Shown here: positions 34,247 to 43,367 of the stretch, piece after piece
How positions within the stretch are numbered: position 1 is the stretch's first letter
How the letters are laid out: each line of letters opens with the position of its first letter
NCBI RefSeq assembly: GCF_008704935.1
Contig: NZ_CP023692.1
Coordinates: 5,609,001-5,673,000, forward strand
Reading direction: 5' to 3'
From: Streptomyces vinaceus
GTDB taxonomy: Bacteria; Actinomycetota; Actinomycetes; Streptomycetales; Streptomycetaceae
DNA: 64,000 bases
Program-made: the position numbers and the translations under genes
The notes under the pieces: generated by a model
Seen by the model: the letters and a program-made list of their open reading frames with translations, nothing else
Told to the model about the DNA's origin: nothing
The model's database searches: none

Positions 34247-34280
34247 CGGATACGGATACGGGTACGGGTGCGCGTGCGCG
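34247..34280. repeat. Degenerate hexanucleotide repeat between cobQ and the chelatase gene
   Basis: Six consecutive 6-base units (ggatac, ggatac, gggtac, gggtgc, gcgtgc, gcgggc) drifting one base at a time, within the 103-base gap. It is not coding in either neighbour. Confidence 0.6.
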
Positions 34281-34331
34281 GGCCGGTGTGGTCGTACGGG
34301 GCGGGCGGGGCCGCCCGCGGGGCCGGGGCCG

Positions 34332-35855
34332 TCACGGCGCGCCCGGGGGGAGGAAGGGGAGGCCCGCCGGGGCCCCCGCTTCGATCAGCCTCAGCAGCCC
34401 GTCGGTGTCGGCGTGTTCCTCGATCAGGTCGCCCAGCAGGTCCAGCTGCTCCTCCCTGAGGGAGGAGAAGGAGGTGTCCGGGGACGGGACGAAGCGGCGG
34501 CCGGCGGCCGCGGCCACCTCGCGCAGGAACGCCCGCCTGAAGCCGTCCGACTCCAGTGAGCCGTGCCAGTGCGTGCCCCACACCGAGCCGACCCGGCACC
34601 CGTCCAGGAACGGTTCCCCGCCGAGCACCTCGGCCACCCCGTGGTGGATCTCGTACCCGTCGACCGCCTCGCCGAGCGCCGTCCCGGAAGGCCGCTCCAG
34701 GGTCTTCTCCCGCTCGAAGCGGATCCGTACCGGCAGCAGGCCCAGCCCGTCCACCGAGCCCGCCCGCGACTCGACCTCGTCCTCGATGTGCTCGCCGAGC
34801 ACCTGGAAGCCGCCGCAGATCCCCAGCACCGGCCGGCCCTCGGCGGCCCGCCGCAGCAGCGCGTCCGCCAGGCCGCGCTCGCGCAGCCACTCCAGCGCCT
34901 TCACCGTGCCGCGCGTGCCCGGCACCACCACCAGGTCCGCGTCGGCCAGTTCCTCGGCCCGGTCCACGAACCGCACCACCACGCCCGGCTCCGCCGCCAG
35001 CGCGTCCACGTCCGTGAAGTTCGACATCAGCGGGACCGCGCACACCGCGACCCGCAGCACGTCCTCGCCGAGCGGCGGGGCCACGACCGATTCGCGCACC
35101 GCGCCCCGCAGGGAGACCCGGAGCCCGTCCTCCTCGTCGATGCCCAGGCCGTGCTTGAACGGCAGCACCCCGTACGTGGCGCGCCCGGTCAGGCCGCGCA
35201 GCATCTCCATGCCGGGCTCCAGCAGCGACACGTCGCCGCGGAACTTGTTGACCATGTATCCGGCGATCAGCGACTGGTCCTGCGGCGACAGCAGGGCCGT
35301 CGTCCCGAAGAACGAGGCGAAGACCCCGCCCCGGTCGATGTCCCCGACCACGACCACCGGGAACCGGGCGGCCCGCGCGATGCCCATGTTCACGATGTCG
35401 GTCCGGCGCAGGTTGATCTCGGCCGGACTGCCGGCCCCCTCACAGATCACGGCGTCATACGTGCCCCGCAGCTGCTCCAGGCAGTCCGTGACGACGCCGA
35501 GCAACTGCTCCTGGCGCCCCCCGTGGTAGCCGCGCGCACTCATCTCGCCCACCGGCTTGCCCAGCAGCACCACCTGGCTGCTGCGGTCGCTGCCGGGCTT
35601 GAGCAGCACCGGGTTCATCAGCGCCGTCGGCTCCACGCGGGCCGCCTGCGCCTGCATCGCCTGCGCGCGCCCGATCTCGGCGCCCTCGCGCGTCACGAAC
35701 GAGTTCAGCGACATGTTCTGCGCCTTGAACGGCGCCACCTTCACGCCCTGCCGGGCCAGCCAGCGGCAGATGCCCGCCGTGACCACGCTCTTGCCCGCGT
35801 CCGATGTGGTGCCGGCGACGAGAAGTCCCCCGCCGAGCTGCTTCGCGCCGCTCAT
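34332..35855 (-). CDS. cobQ: Adenosylcobyric acid synthase
   Basis: 507 residues. ATP- and glutamine-dependent amidation of the b, d, e and g side chains. P-loop-like VAGTTSDAGKSVVTAGICRW; KAQNMSLNSFVT; CEGAGSPAEINL; VGDIDRGGVFASFFGT. The amidotransferase domain has LGICGGFQVLG (nucleophile Cys) and a terminal GTHWHG histidine. ATG 35855 overlaps the cbiB stop (ATGA). It sits 103 bases upstream of the chelatase gene in the same operon. Confidence 0.96.
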   Translation of the reverse strand: MSGAKQLGGGLLVAGTTSDAGKSVVTAGICRWLARQGVKVAPFKAQNMSLNSFVTREGAEIGRAQAMQAQAARVEPTALMNPVLLKPGSDRSSQVVLLGKPVGEMSARGYHGGRQEQLLGVVTDCLEQLRGTYDAVICEGAGSPAEINLRRTDIVNMGIARAARFPVVVVGDIDRGGVFASFFGTTALLSPQDQSLIAGYMVNKFRGDVSLLEPGMEMLRGLTGRATYGVLPFKHGLGIDEEDGLRVSLRGAVRESVVAPPLGEDVLRVAVCAVPLMSNFTDVDALAAEPGVVVRFVDRAEELADADLVVVPGTRGTVKALEWLRERGLADALLRRAAEGRPVLGICGGFQVLGEHIEDEVESRAGSVDGLGLLPVRIRFEREKTLERPSGTALGEAVDGYEIHHGVAEVLGGEPFLDGCRVGSVWGTHWHGSLESDGFRRAFLREVAAAAGRRFVPSPDTSFSSLREEQLDLLGDLIEEHADTDGLLRLIEAGAPAGLPFLPPGAP

Positions 35856-36811
35856 CCGCGCCCCTTCCGTATGCCGTACGAGACCGCACAGCGCAGTGCC
35901 ACGCACGCCCCCAGCGCCAGCCACGTCACCTGACGGGACAGCCGTACCGCGCGTTCGATGTCGGCGGCCTCCACCGGCCGCCCCTCCTCGCCGTTCAGCA
36001 CGGCCCGGTGCTCGATGCGCCCGCCGTACGAAAGGGTCCCGCCCAGCCGCACCCCGAGCGCCCCGGCGAAGGAGGCCTCCACGGGCCCGGCGTTCGGGCT
36101 CGGGTGTGCGGCGGCGTCCGCGCGCCAGGCGCGTACGGCTCCCCGCCGGTCGGGCCCGGCCGCCGCGGCGGCCAGCGCGGTCAGCCGGGCGCCCGGCCAG
36201 CCCATGAGGTCGTCGAGCCGGGCCGAGGCCCAGCCGTAGCGCAGGTGGCGCGGGGACTTGTGGCCGACCATCGCGTCCAGGGTGTTCACGGCGCGGAACG
36301 CCAGCAGCCCCGGGACACCGGCCGCGGCGCCCCACACCAGGGCGCCGACCACCGCGTCGGAGGTGTTCTCGGCGACCGACTCCACGACGGCGCGGGCCAT
36401 CTGCTGCCCGTCCAGGGCCTGCGGATCGCGCCCGCACAGGTGCGGCAGCCGCTCCCGGGCCACCTCGGCGTCCCCGGCGGCGAGCGCGCCGCCGATGGCG
36501 CGGGCCTCCCGGCCCAGCGAGGTGCCGCCGACGACGGCCCAGGTGGCCACCGCGGTCAGGGCGATACGGGTGGCCGCGGGCCGGGAGCGCACGGCGCGGG
36601 CGCCCAGCGCGCCGACGGCTGCCGCGCCCCCGGCGCATATGAGGGTGTGCAGAACGCCCCGTGCGCGGTCGTCGCGCCACAGGGCGCGCTCGACGGCGGT
36701 GGCGGCTCGTCCGAAGGCGGCCACGGGGTGCCCCCGGCGCGGATCACCGAGGATCCGGTCGCCGATCAGGCCCGCCGTGGCGCCGTACGCGAAGACGCGG
36801 TCGGCACGCAT
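35852..36811 (-). CDS. cbiB: Adenosylcobinamide-phosphate synthase (CbiB/CobD)
   Basis: 319-residue membrane protein that joins aminopropanol phosphate to adenosylcobyric acid. Family segments: GDPRRGHPVAAFGR, VESVAENTSDAVVGAL, FRAVNTLDAMVGHKS, FGWASARLDDL-type (here YGWASARLDDLMGWPGARLTAL) and HPSPNAGPVEASFAGALGVRLGG. Several hydrophobic segments. First gene after the cobalamin riboswitch, so it and the coupled cobQ downstream are probably shut off by B12. Confidence 0.94.
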   Translation of the reverse strand: MRADRVFAYGATAGLIGDRILGDPRRGHPVAAFGRAATAVERALWRDDRARGVLHTLICAGGAAAVGALGARAVRSRPAATRIALTAVATWAVVGGTSLGREARAIGGALAAGDAEVARERLPHLCGRDPQALDGQQMARAVVESVAENTSDAVVGALVWGAAAGVPGLLAFRAVNTLDAMVGHKSPRHLRYGWASARLDDLMGWPGARLTALAAAAAGPDRRGAVRAWRADAAAHPSPNAGPVEASFAGALGVRLGGTLSYGGRIEHRAVLNGEEGRPVEAADIERAVRLSRQVTWLALGACVALRCAVSYGIRKGRG

Positions 36812-36849
36812 GGTGCAGGTATGTCCTCACTCAGGGTCCGCGCCCTGGT

Positions 36850-37000
36850 TCGACGTGTCCGGCGGTGGGAGTTCCTGGCTCCCGGGGCGCACGCGCCGCG
36901 TGCTCCCCGGTGACAGTGGCGGGACCGCGCCGGATTCGCACCGGACTTCCTCTCCATGCCGCCGTATTGGCTCGGGCAGTCCACCACGCACCGAGAAGGC
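36850..37000 (-). promoter_or_regulatory. Cobalamin riboswitch
   Basis: On the minus strand the conserved core reads GAGGAAGTCCGGTGCGAATC then CGGCGCGGTCCCGCCACTGT, which contains the B12 box (GCCACTG, + strand 36913-36919). Downstream comes GGGAGCCAGGAACTCCCACC, the typical 3' conserved element. It precedes cbiB by about 40 bases. Ends are approximate. Confidence 0.9.
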
Positions 37001-37060
37001 CCGTCAACTCGCCGTTGACCTGCGGCGGTGCAGGTCAGGGAGGCGGGTCGCGGGCGCACG

Positions 37061-37093
37061 AAAGCTCCCCCCGGGAATCCCGGAGGGAGCTTC
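37061..37093 (-). terminator. Terminator of the pit operon
   Basis: 14-bp inverted repeat (aagctccccccggg / cccggagggagctt, one mismatch) with a 3-base loop, 32 bases after the small membrane gene. It separates that operon from the riboswitch transcript. Confidence 0.8.
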
Positions 37094-37124
37094 GGCACGC
37101 CGTGGACCGGTCGGTCGGACCGGG

Positions 37125-37346
37125 TCAGCTGACGATCAGGTAGATCCCGTACCCCACGGCCGCCGCGACGAGCGCGAAGCAGGCGTACGCGCCGCTGCGG
37201 GCGAGGGTGGCGGCGCCGCCCTGCTCGGTGGCGGTCTCGTGCTTGGAGAGGCCCACCAGACCCAGGGTGAACAGGGCCACGAGGGCGACGGTGGCGGAGA
37301 GGCTGACCCCGAAGACGGAGCCGAGTGCTGCCCAGTCGATCTTCAT
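37125..37346 (-). CDS. Small two-helix membrane protein in the pit operon
   Basis: 73 residues with two hydrophobic helices (SVFGVSLSATVALVALFTLGLVGL and YACFALVAAAVGYGIYLIV) joined by a short polar loop. It begins 28 bases after the pit stop with GAGGA upstream, so it is co-transcribed. From memory, S. coelicolor has an equivalent small gene (SCO1846) after pitH2. A transporter accessory role is inference. Confidence 0.8.
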   Translation of the reverse strand: MKIDWAALGSVFGVSLSATVALVALFTLGLVGLSKHETATEQGGAATLARSGAYACFALVAAAVGYGIYLIVS

Positions 37347-37374
37347 ACTGCGGATTCCTCTGTCGTTCTCGGGG

Positions 37375-38655
<1,281 letters not shown>

Positions 38656-39010
38656 TTACCCAGGCTTCTGTTTGACGTCAGTGGCTCGGCGACCGTAGGC
38701 AACCTGGATGAACGGAAGGTGAACTGGCTGGGGCGCACCGGTGTACTGGCCCGTCACGTCATCGGGACCTTCATCCCCATTTTGCCGCTGATACGGCGAT
38801 ACATGCACGTCAACCCCGGGTAACCGAGTGGCTCCGCAAGGGGTTCCGGTCCCTCGGGCCGGCCCCGGAGGGGTTCGGGGGGAGACGTAGATCACTCCCC
38901 GCCGGGGGGCCCGCCGGACCGCCGCGCCATCTCTTCCCGTCCTCGTCCGGCCGCAATCGGAGCATTCCGCTCCAGTGGCCCGCAGGCGCTCCCGCCTCGA
39001 CACTGGAGCC
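38656..39010. other. Divergent intergenic region (pit / hydrolase)
   Basis: 355 bases with no gene. Besides the PHO box at 38707-38724, I see GC-rich sequence and no further palindrome or convincing -35/-10 pair. Confidence 0.5.
38707..38724 (-). promoter_or_regulatory. PHO box upstream of pit
   Basis: On the minus strand GTTCACC-TTCC-GTTCATC: two direct-repeat units in exact 11-base register, the first identical to consensus. Neighbouring positions give no third good unit. It lies 52-69 bases upstream of the pit start. Confidence 0.8.
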
Positions 39011-40141
39011 GTGCCTTCCGCCACAGCGACCGCCGCGGCCGTCGCGACCACTCTCGTCGGGGCCGGCGCCGCCGCGGTCGCCGCCGGCCGGTACGCGGCC
39101 GACGCCGCCCTGCGCCACGAACCTGGACGCCCCCTGCCCGGCGGGCCCCGGCTCAGCGTGCACTCCAGCGGCTCCGGGCGGATCACCCTGACCCGCTCGC
39201 TGGCCTCCCTGCGCCCGGGTACGTACGGGCTCAGCGCGCCGGGGGTGCACGCCGTGGTCGGGTCCGTCCTCGACGGGTTCGATCCCGGCCCGGACGCCGT
39301 CGTACGCCGGCTCCTCGCGGTCACCCACGGCAGCCTCGACCCCGGCACCCGGGTCACCCTCACCCCCCAGGTCCACGCGGGGGACCCGCGGGCCGCCCTC
39401 GGGCTCGACCACGCCGACGTGGACGTCCCCGGCGAGCTGGGCGGACTGCCCGCCTGGTTCGTGCCCGCCGCCCGCGACACCTGGGTGATCACCGTGCACG
39501 GGCTCGGCGCCGGCCGGGAGCACCCGATGGTGGTCATGCCCTTCCTGCACCGCCAGGGGATGCCCGTCCTCGACCTCGCCTACCGCGGGGACCTCGGCGC
39601 CCCCGCGTCACCGGACGGTCTCGGCCACCTCGGTGAATCCGAGTGGCGGGACGTGGACGCCGCCATCCGCTACGCCGTGCGCTACGGGGCCCGCCGGGTC
39701 GTCCTGCACGGCTGGTCCACCGGGGCCGCCATGGCCCTGCACGCCGCCGAGCGCTCGGCGCTCGCCGACCGGATCTCCGGGCTCGTGCTGGACTCGCCGG
39801 TGCTCGACTGGCACACCACCCTGCGTGCGCTCGTCGCCGCCCGCCGCACCCCGGCGGCGCTCGTTCCGTTCGCGGTGCGGGCGGCCGAGGGGCGTGCGGG
39901 ACTGCGCGCCGACCGGCTGGCCCCCGGGGCGGACCCTGCGGCGCTGCGCGTCCCGGTCCTGATCTTCCACGGGCCGGACGACACGCTGGCCCCCTGGGGC
40001 CCCTCGCGCCGGCTCGCCGAGGCCCGGCCCGACCTGGTCACGCTGCGGACCGTCCGCGAAGCCGGCCACGGGGCGATGTGGAACGCGGATCCGGCCGGAT
40101 ACGAGGAAGCCCTGAGGCGATTCCTCACCCCTCTCATGTGA
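39011..40141 (+). CDS. Alpha/beta hydrolase with N-terminal signal or anchor
   Basis: 376 residues. An N-terminal hydrophobic segment (ATAAAVATTLVGAGAAAVAAG) suggests export or membrane anchoring. The hydrolase fold shows VITVHGLGAGREH (oxyanion loop), the nucleophile elbow HGWSTGAAMAL, Asp in IFHGPDDTLAP and His in EAGHGAMW. Substrate unknown; esterase or peptidase are both possible. GTG 39011 is chosen for its proximity to the hydrophobic segment; GTG 38975 would add 12 Arg-rich residues. Confidence 0.85.
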   Translation: MPSATATAAAVATTLVGAGAAAVAAGRYAADAALRHEPGRPLPGGPRLSVHSSGSGRITLTRSLASLRPGTYGLSAPGVHAVVGSVLDGFDPGPDAVVRRLLAVTHGSLDPGTRVTLTPQVHAGDPRAALGLDHADVDVPGELGGLPAWFVPAARDTWVITVHGLGAGREHPMVVMPFLHRQGMPVLDLAYRGDLGAPASPDGLGHLGESEWRDVDAAIRYAVRYGARRVVLHGWSTGAAMALHAAERSALADRISGLVLDSPVLDWHTTLRALVAARRTPAALVPFAVRAAEGRAGLRADRLAPGADPAALRVPVLIFHGPDDTLAPWGPSRRLAEARPDLVTLRTVREAGHGAMWNADPAGYEEALRRFLTPLM

Positions 40142-40258
40142 AGGCCGTGTGCCGGAGGGGGCGGGGAGGATGGATCATCCCGGTATGTCCCCCTGCTGAC
40201 TCGCGATAATGGCTGGTTCCGTTTGGGCTTTCGGCCGGTGACGGGCGAGACTGCTTCC

Positions 40259-41713
40259 GTGACGTCCCGAAAGCCTGATGAGCAGTTGGCTCGCGACTCC
40301 AGACTCCGACTCGTCTCCCCGCGTTCCGTCGCCGCGGCCCGCAAGGCGGTGACCGACCGACGGGCCCGTACGGCCTCCCGGCCCCCGGCGGGCACCCCCG
40401 CCACGGCCGAACTCGCGCGCCGGGCCCGGGCCTCGCTGGCCGACGCGGTACGGCTCGCCCGCTGGGCCGAGCTCAACCTCGGGGCCGGCGACGGCGGCAG
40501 GCCCGCCCCGGCGGGAGCGCTGCCCACCGCCGACGTCGAACGTGCCGCCGGTGAACTGAACCTGACCCACGGACAGATCCGCGTCGGCTGGGACCGCGCG
40601 CGGCTCGCTGGCCTCGTCGAGGTGCACGGCGGCCAGGCCAGGCCCGGCTGGCGGCTGCGCGCCTGGGACCGCGACGACAGCGCCGTACTGCGCGGCTGGG
40701 TGGCCCTGTTCGACGCCTGGTCGCTCGTCCACCCGGCCCCCGCCGACATCGCCCCCGCGGTCGTCGCCGAGGTGGTCGAGGCGATGCCGCAACTGCTCTC
40801 CCTGCTCCAGCTGTCCGCCGGTCCCGTGACCGTCCCGGACCTGCTGGACCTGCTCGGGCAGCGGGTCACCGAACTGCGCGACGAGCGCTGCGAGATCCCC
40901 TACGACGCCCCCGCGCGCGAGACGCAGCCCACCGGCGCGGCGCCGGCCGGACCGGACACCACTCCCGAGGCGAACGGCCACGCGGCTCCCGTCCCGATCG
41001 CCCGGCTGCTGCGCTGGGCGCTCGGCGGGCTCGCCGCCGTGGACGCCGTCACCCTCGGCCCCGCGCAGGCCGCCCTCACCCCGCTCGGCAGCTGGGCCGT
41101 CTGGGTCAAGCTCGAACAGATCTGCGTCGCCGCGCAGAGCCCCGCCGGGAACATCGAGCAGTCCGCCGCCGCGATGCTCCACGGCTGCGCCCGGCTCACC
41201 CCGGGACCCGCCCGCGCCGAGTACCAGGCCTGGCTCGCCGCCCGGCCCGTCGGGCACGCCGTCAGCGAACTGCTGCACGCCGCCCGCGGCGAGGACGCCC
41301 TGTTGCGCGGGCTCGCCTTCGAGGCCCTGCGCGTGGTCGGCGCCCCGGCCGAACCCGAGGTGCGCGCCGCCGTCCGCGATCCCGCCCTGCGGCCCTACGC
41401 CCTGCTCTGGCTCGCCGAGCACGACGGGGTGGATCCCGACGAGGCCCAGGACGTGCTCACCGCCGAGGAGACGACCTGGCTCTGGGTGGACACCGCGGCC
41501 GCCATCGCCGACCACGGCGAGGCCGAGCTGCTGGCACGCCACCTCGATTCGGCCGTCCGCACCACCGTCCCGCGGCTGCTGGACGAGGTCCGCGCGGTCG
41601 GCCATCCGCGCACCGTCCAGGTGCTGGTCGCCCTGGCGGCCGCGCACCCGGACCCGGCCCTCGCCAAAGCGGTCCGCCGGGCCGCCTTCCAGGTCCACAC
41701 CGGCGGCGCGTAG
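40259..41713 (+). CDS. Conserved hypothetical protein with HEAT-like repeats (paralog B)
   Basis: About 484 residues. Shared with the 9409-10908 product: LADAVRLARWAELN near the N-terminus, the EYQAWLAARPVGHAVSELLHAARGEDALLRGLAFEAL block, LLWLAEHDGV, TWLWVDTAAAIADHGEAELL and HPRTVQVLVALAAAHPDPALAKAVRRAAF. The last is a HEAT-type helix pair. The middle (40-57% along) is linker-like. Start is uncertain: GTG 40259, GTG 40238 and TTG 40223 are all in frame with no strong ribosome binding site. GATAAT at 40205-40210 could be its -10. Function unknown. Confidence 0.75.
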   Translation: MTSRKPDEQLARDSRLRLVSPRSVAAARKAVTDRRARTASRPPAGTPATAELARRARASLADAVRLARWAELNLGAGDGGRPAPAGALPTADVERAAGELNLTHGQIRVGWDRARLAGLVEVHGGQARPGWRLRAWDRDDSAVLRGWVALFDAWSLVHPAPADIAPAVVAEVVEAMPQLLSLLQLSAGPVTVPDLLDLLGQRVTELRDERCEIPYDAPARETQPTGAAPAGPDTTPEANGHAAPVPIARLLRWALGGLAAVDAVTLGPAQAALTPLGSWAVWVKLEQICVAAQSPAGNIEQSAAAMLHGCARLTPGPARAEYQAWLAARPVGHAVSELLHAARGEDALLRGLAFEALRVVGAPAEPEVRAAVRDPALRPYALLWLAEHDGVDPDEAQDVLTAEETTWLWVDTAAAIADHGEAELLARHLDSAVRTTVPRLLDEVRAVGHPRTVQVLVALAAAHPDPALAKAVRRAAFQVHTGGA

Positions 41714-41771
41714 CGACCGCGGTGCCGGGACGCGCCGGGCCGCGCCTGAAGACGGGAGCGCGCCGCGGGTC

Positions 41772-42167
41772 TCAGACCTGCGGCGCGTACGTCCCGAAGC
41801 TCCAGACGTTGCCCTCGCCGTCGCGGGCCATGTAGTCGCGGGACCCGTAGTCCTGGTCGGTGGGCTCCATCAGGATCTCCACGCCGTGCTCCGCGGCCCG
41901 CCGGTGGTGCGCGTCGACGTCGTCGACCACCACGTAGACCCCCACGGGCCCGCCGTCCCCCATGGCCTTGTCGAAGACGCTGCCGGTGCGTTTGCTGCCG
42001 AGCATCACCACGCCGTTGCCGTACGCCAGCTCCGCGTGCATCACCGAGCCGTCGTCGCCCTCGTACACCGCGACCTGGCTGAAGCCGAAGGCCCCGGTCA
42101 GCAGCTTGATGGCCGCCTTCGCGTCGCGATATCGCAGCGTGGGACAGATGGACGGAACGCCTGCCAT
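41772..42167 (-). CDS. VOC-superfamily (glyoxalase/bleomycin-resistance fold) protein
   Basis: 131 residues. Two beta-alpha-beta-beta-beta modules: CPTLRYRDAKAAIKLLTGAFGF... MHAELAYGNGVVMLG, then GVYVVVDDVDAHHRRAAEHGVEIL... YMARDGEGNVWSFGTY. It matches the PhnB/AraC-associated VOC type; the metal ligands His and Glu are partly retained. The ligand is unknown. GGGAG eight bases before ATG 42167 supports that start over GTG 42176. Confidence 0.87.
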   Translation of the reverse strand: MAGVPSICPTLRYRDAKAAIKLLTGAFGFSQVAVYEGDDGSVMHAELAYGNGVVMLGSKRTGSVFDKAMGDGGPVGVYVVVDDVDAHHRRAAEHGVEILMEPTDQDYGSRDYMARDGEGNVWSFGTYAPQV

Positions 42168-42227
42168 GGCGACCACTCCCTCTCGTGACGGTGACCTGGG
42201 TCACAGCATGGCAGGCGGCGCCGACAG

Positions 42228-43118
42228 TCAGCGGAAGGTGTTGCACTGGGCCATGTCGCCCGTGCGGTAGCCCTGGTAGAACCACTGCTGGCGCTGCTGG
42301 GCCGAGCCGTGCGTCCAGGATTCCGGGGTCACCCGGCCCTGGAACTTCTCCTGGATCCGGTCGTCGCCGACCGCGGCCGCCGCGTCGAGACCGTCCTTGA
42401 TGTCCTCGTCGGTGAGGCTGCTGATCAGCGGCCGGCCCGTGGACTCGTCCGGGGCCCGCGTCGCGTTGCGCGCCCACACCCCGGCGTAGCAGTCGGCCTG
42501 GAGCTCGACCTTGACCGCGTTGCTGCCCGCGCCCTGCCGCCCGTCCTGGGCCTTCTGCAGGGTCCCCGTCAGGTTCTGGATGTGGTGCCCGTACTCATGG
42601 GCGATGACGTACGCCTGGGCGAAGGGGCCGCCGTTCGCGCCGAACTTCGTCCGCAGGTCCTCGAAGAAGCCCAGGTCCAGGTAGACCTGCCGGTCGGCCG
42701 GGCAGTAGAAGGGGCCGACCGCCGTGGTGGCGGCGCCGCAGGCGGTGTTCACGCGGTCCTTGAAGAAGACCGTCGACGCCGGGGTGTAGCGGCCGCCGCG
42801 CCGGGTGAACTCGTCCTTCCAGAAGTCCTGGGTGCTGTTGACGACCGCGACCAGCCGGCAGTCCTCGCGCGCGTTGGCGTCCCGGCCGGTCCTGCAGCTC
42901 TGCTGCACCTCGCTGACCGACGAGGAGGTCGCCGCCGACTCCGGGTTCCCGGAGGAGAGCCCCAGCTGGTCCGGTCCCACACCGAAGAGCAGCCCGAGGA
43001 TCAGAGCGACGAGGCCCGCGATGCCACCGCCGATCGTCGCCCGCCCGCCGGGGACGCGGCTGCCGCGCACGTCCTTGACCTCGGACGTGTCCAGATCGGC
43101 GTCGTCGTCGAACTGCAT
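42228..43118 (-). CDS. Neutral zinc metallopeptidase, YpfJ/KPN_02809 family
   Basis: 296 residues. A short acidic N-terminus, one membrane helix (about 31-48, GGIAGLVALILGLLFGVG) and an extracytoplasmic domain. The zinc motif is HEYGHH at 174-179, followed by ELQADCYAGVWA, which supplies the third ligand. Four Cys (for example ACGAA, FYCPADRQVYLDL, ADCYAG, AQCNTF) may form disulfides. The large upstream open frame is antisense to the ABC-F gene and not real. Confidence 0.9.
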   Translation of the reverse strand: MQFDDDADLDTSEVKDVRGSRVPGGRATIGGGIAGLVALILGLLFGVGPDQLGLSSGNPESAATSSSVSEVQQSCRTGRDANAREDCRLVAVVNSTQDFWKDEFTRRGGRYTPASTVFFKDRVNTACGAATTAVGPFYCPADRQVYLDLGFFEDLRTKFGANGGPFAQAYVIAHEYGHHIQNLTGTLQKAQDGRQGAGSNAVKVELQADCYAGVWARNATRAPDESTGRPLISSLTDEDIKDGLDAAAAVGDDRIQEKFQGRVTPESWTHGSAQQRQQWFYQGYRTGDMAQCNTFR

Positions 43119-43270
43119 CCCGCACCGCCTCGATTCAGCGTGGCCGCCCCTGCGGCGAGTATCACCCGGTCCATCCTGATACGCGCCCCGCCCCACCGGG
43201 GCCGCCCGTACGCCGAACGGGGGACGTGTCAAGGGCCCGGACGCCCCGAAAACTGGTTGCGCACCCCCGG

Positions 43271-43276
43271 TAGAAT
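43271..43276 (+). promoter_or_regulatory. -10 box for the leader ORF and ABC-F gene
   Basis: TAGAAT matches the actinomycete -10 consensus. Its end lies seven bases before the leader ATG, placing the transcript start at or next to that ATG. No good -35 is visible. Confidence 0.6.
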
Positions 43277-43283
43277 GAATCCC

Positions 43284-43307
43284 ATGGCAAATCTCCTCGC
43301 GGATTAG
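43284..43307 (+). CDS. Leader peptide MANLLAD upstream of the ABC-F gene
   Basis: A 7-codon ORF ending in TAG, 60 bases before the ABC-F start. The near-consensus -10 just upstream implies a leaderless mRNA beginning at its ATG. Many ABC-F resistance genes are induced by ribosome stalling on short leader ORFs, so an attenuator role is plausible. Not proven from sequence alone. Confidence 0.55.
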   Translation: MANLLAD

Positions 43308-43367
43308 CGGCGTCGAAGCATCGCGTCCTGCCCCCCTTCCGCCGTCCCCCCGCCCTGGAGTATTTCC

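Noticed and set aside
36840..36860. ggttcgac segment resembling a tRNA T-loop
   Set aside because: No acceptor or anticodon stem can be formed around it; it lies at the end of the cobalamin riboswitch leader.
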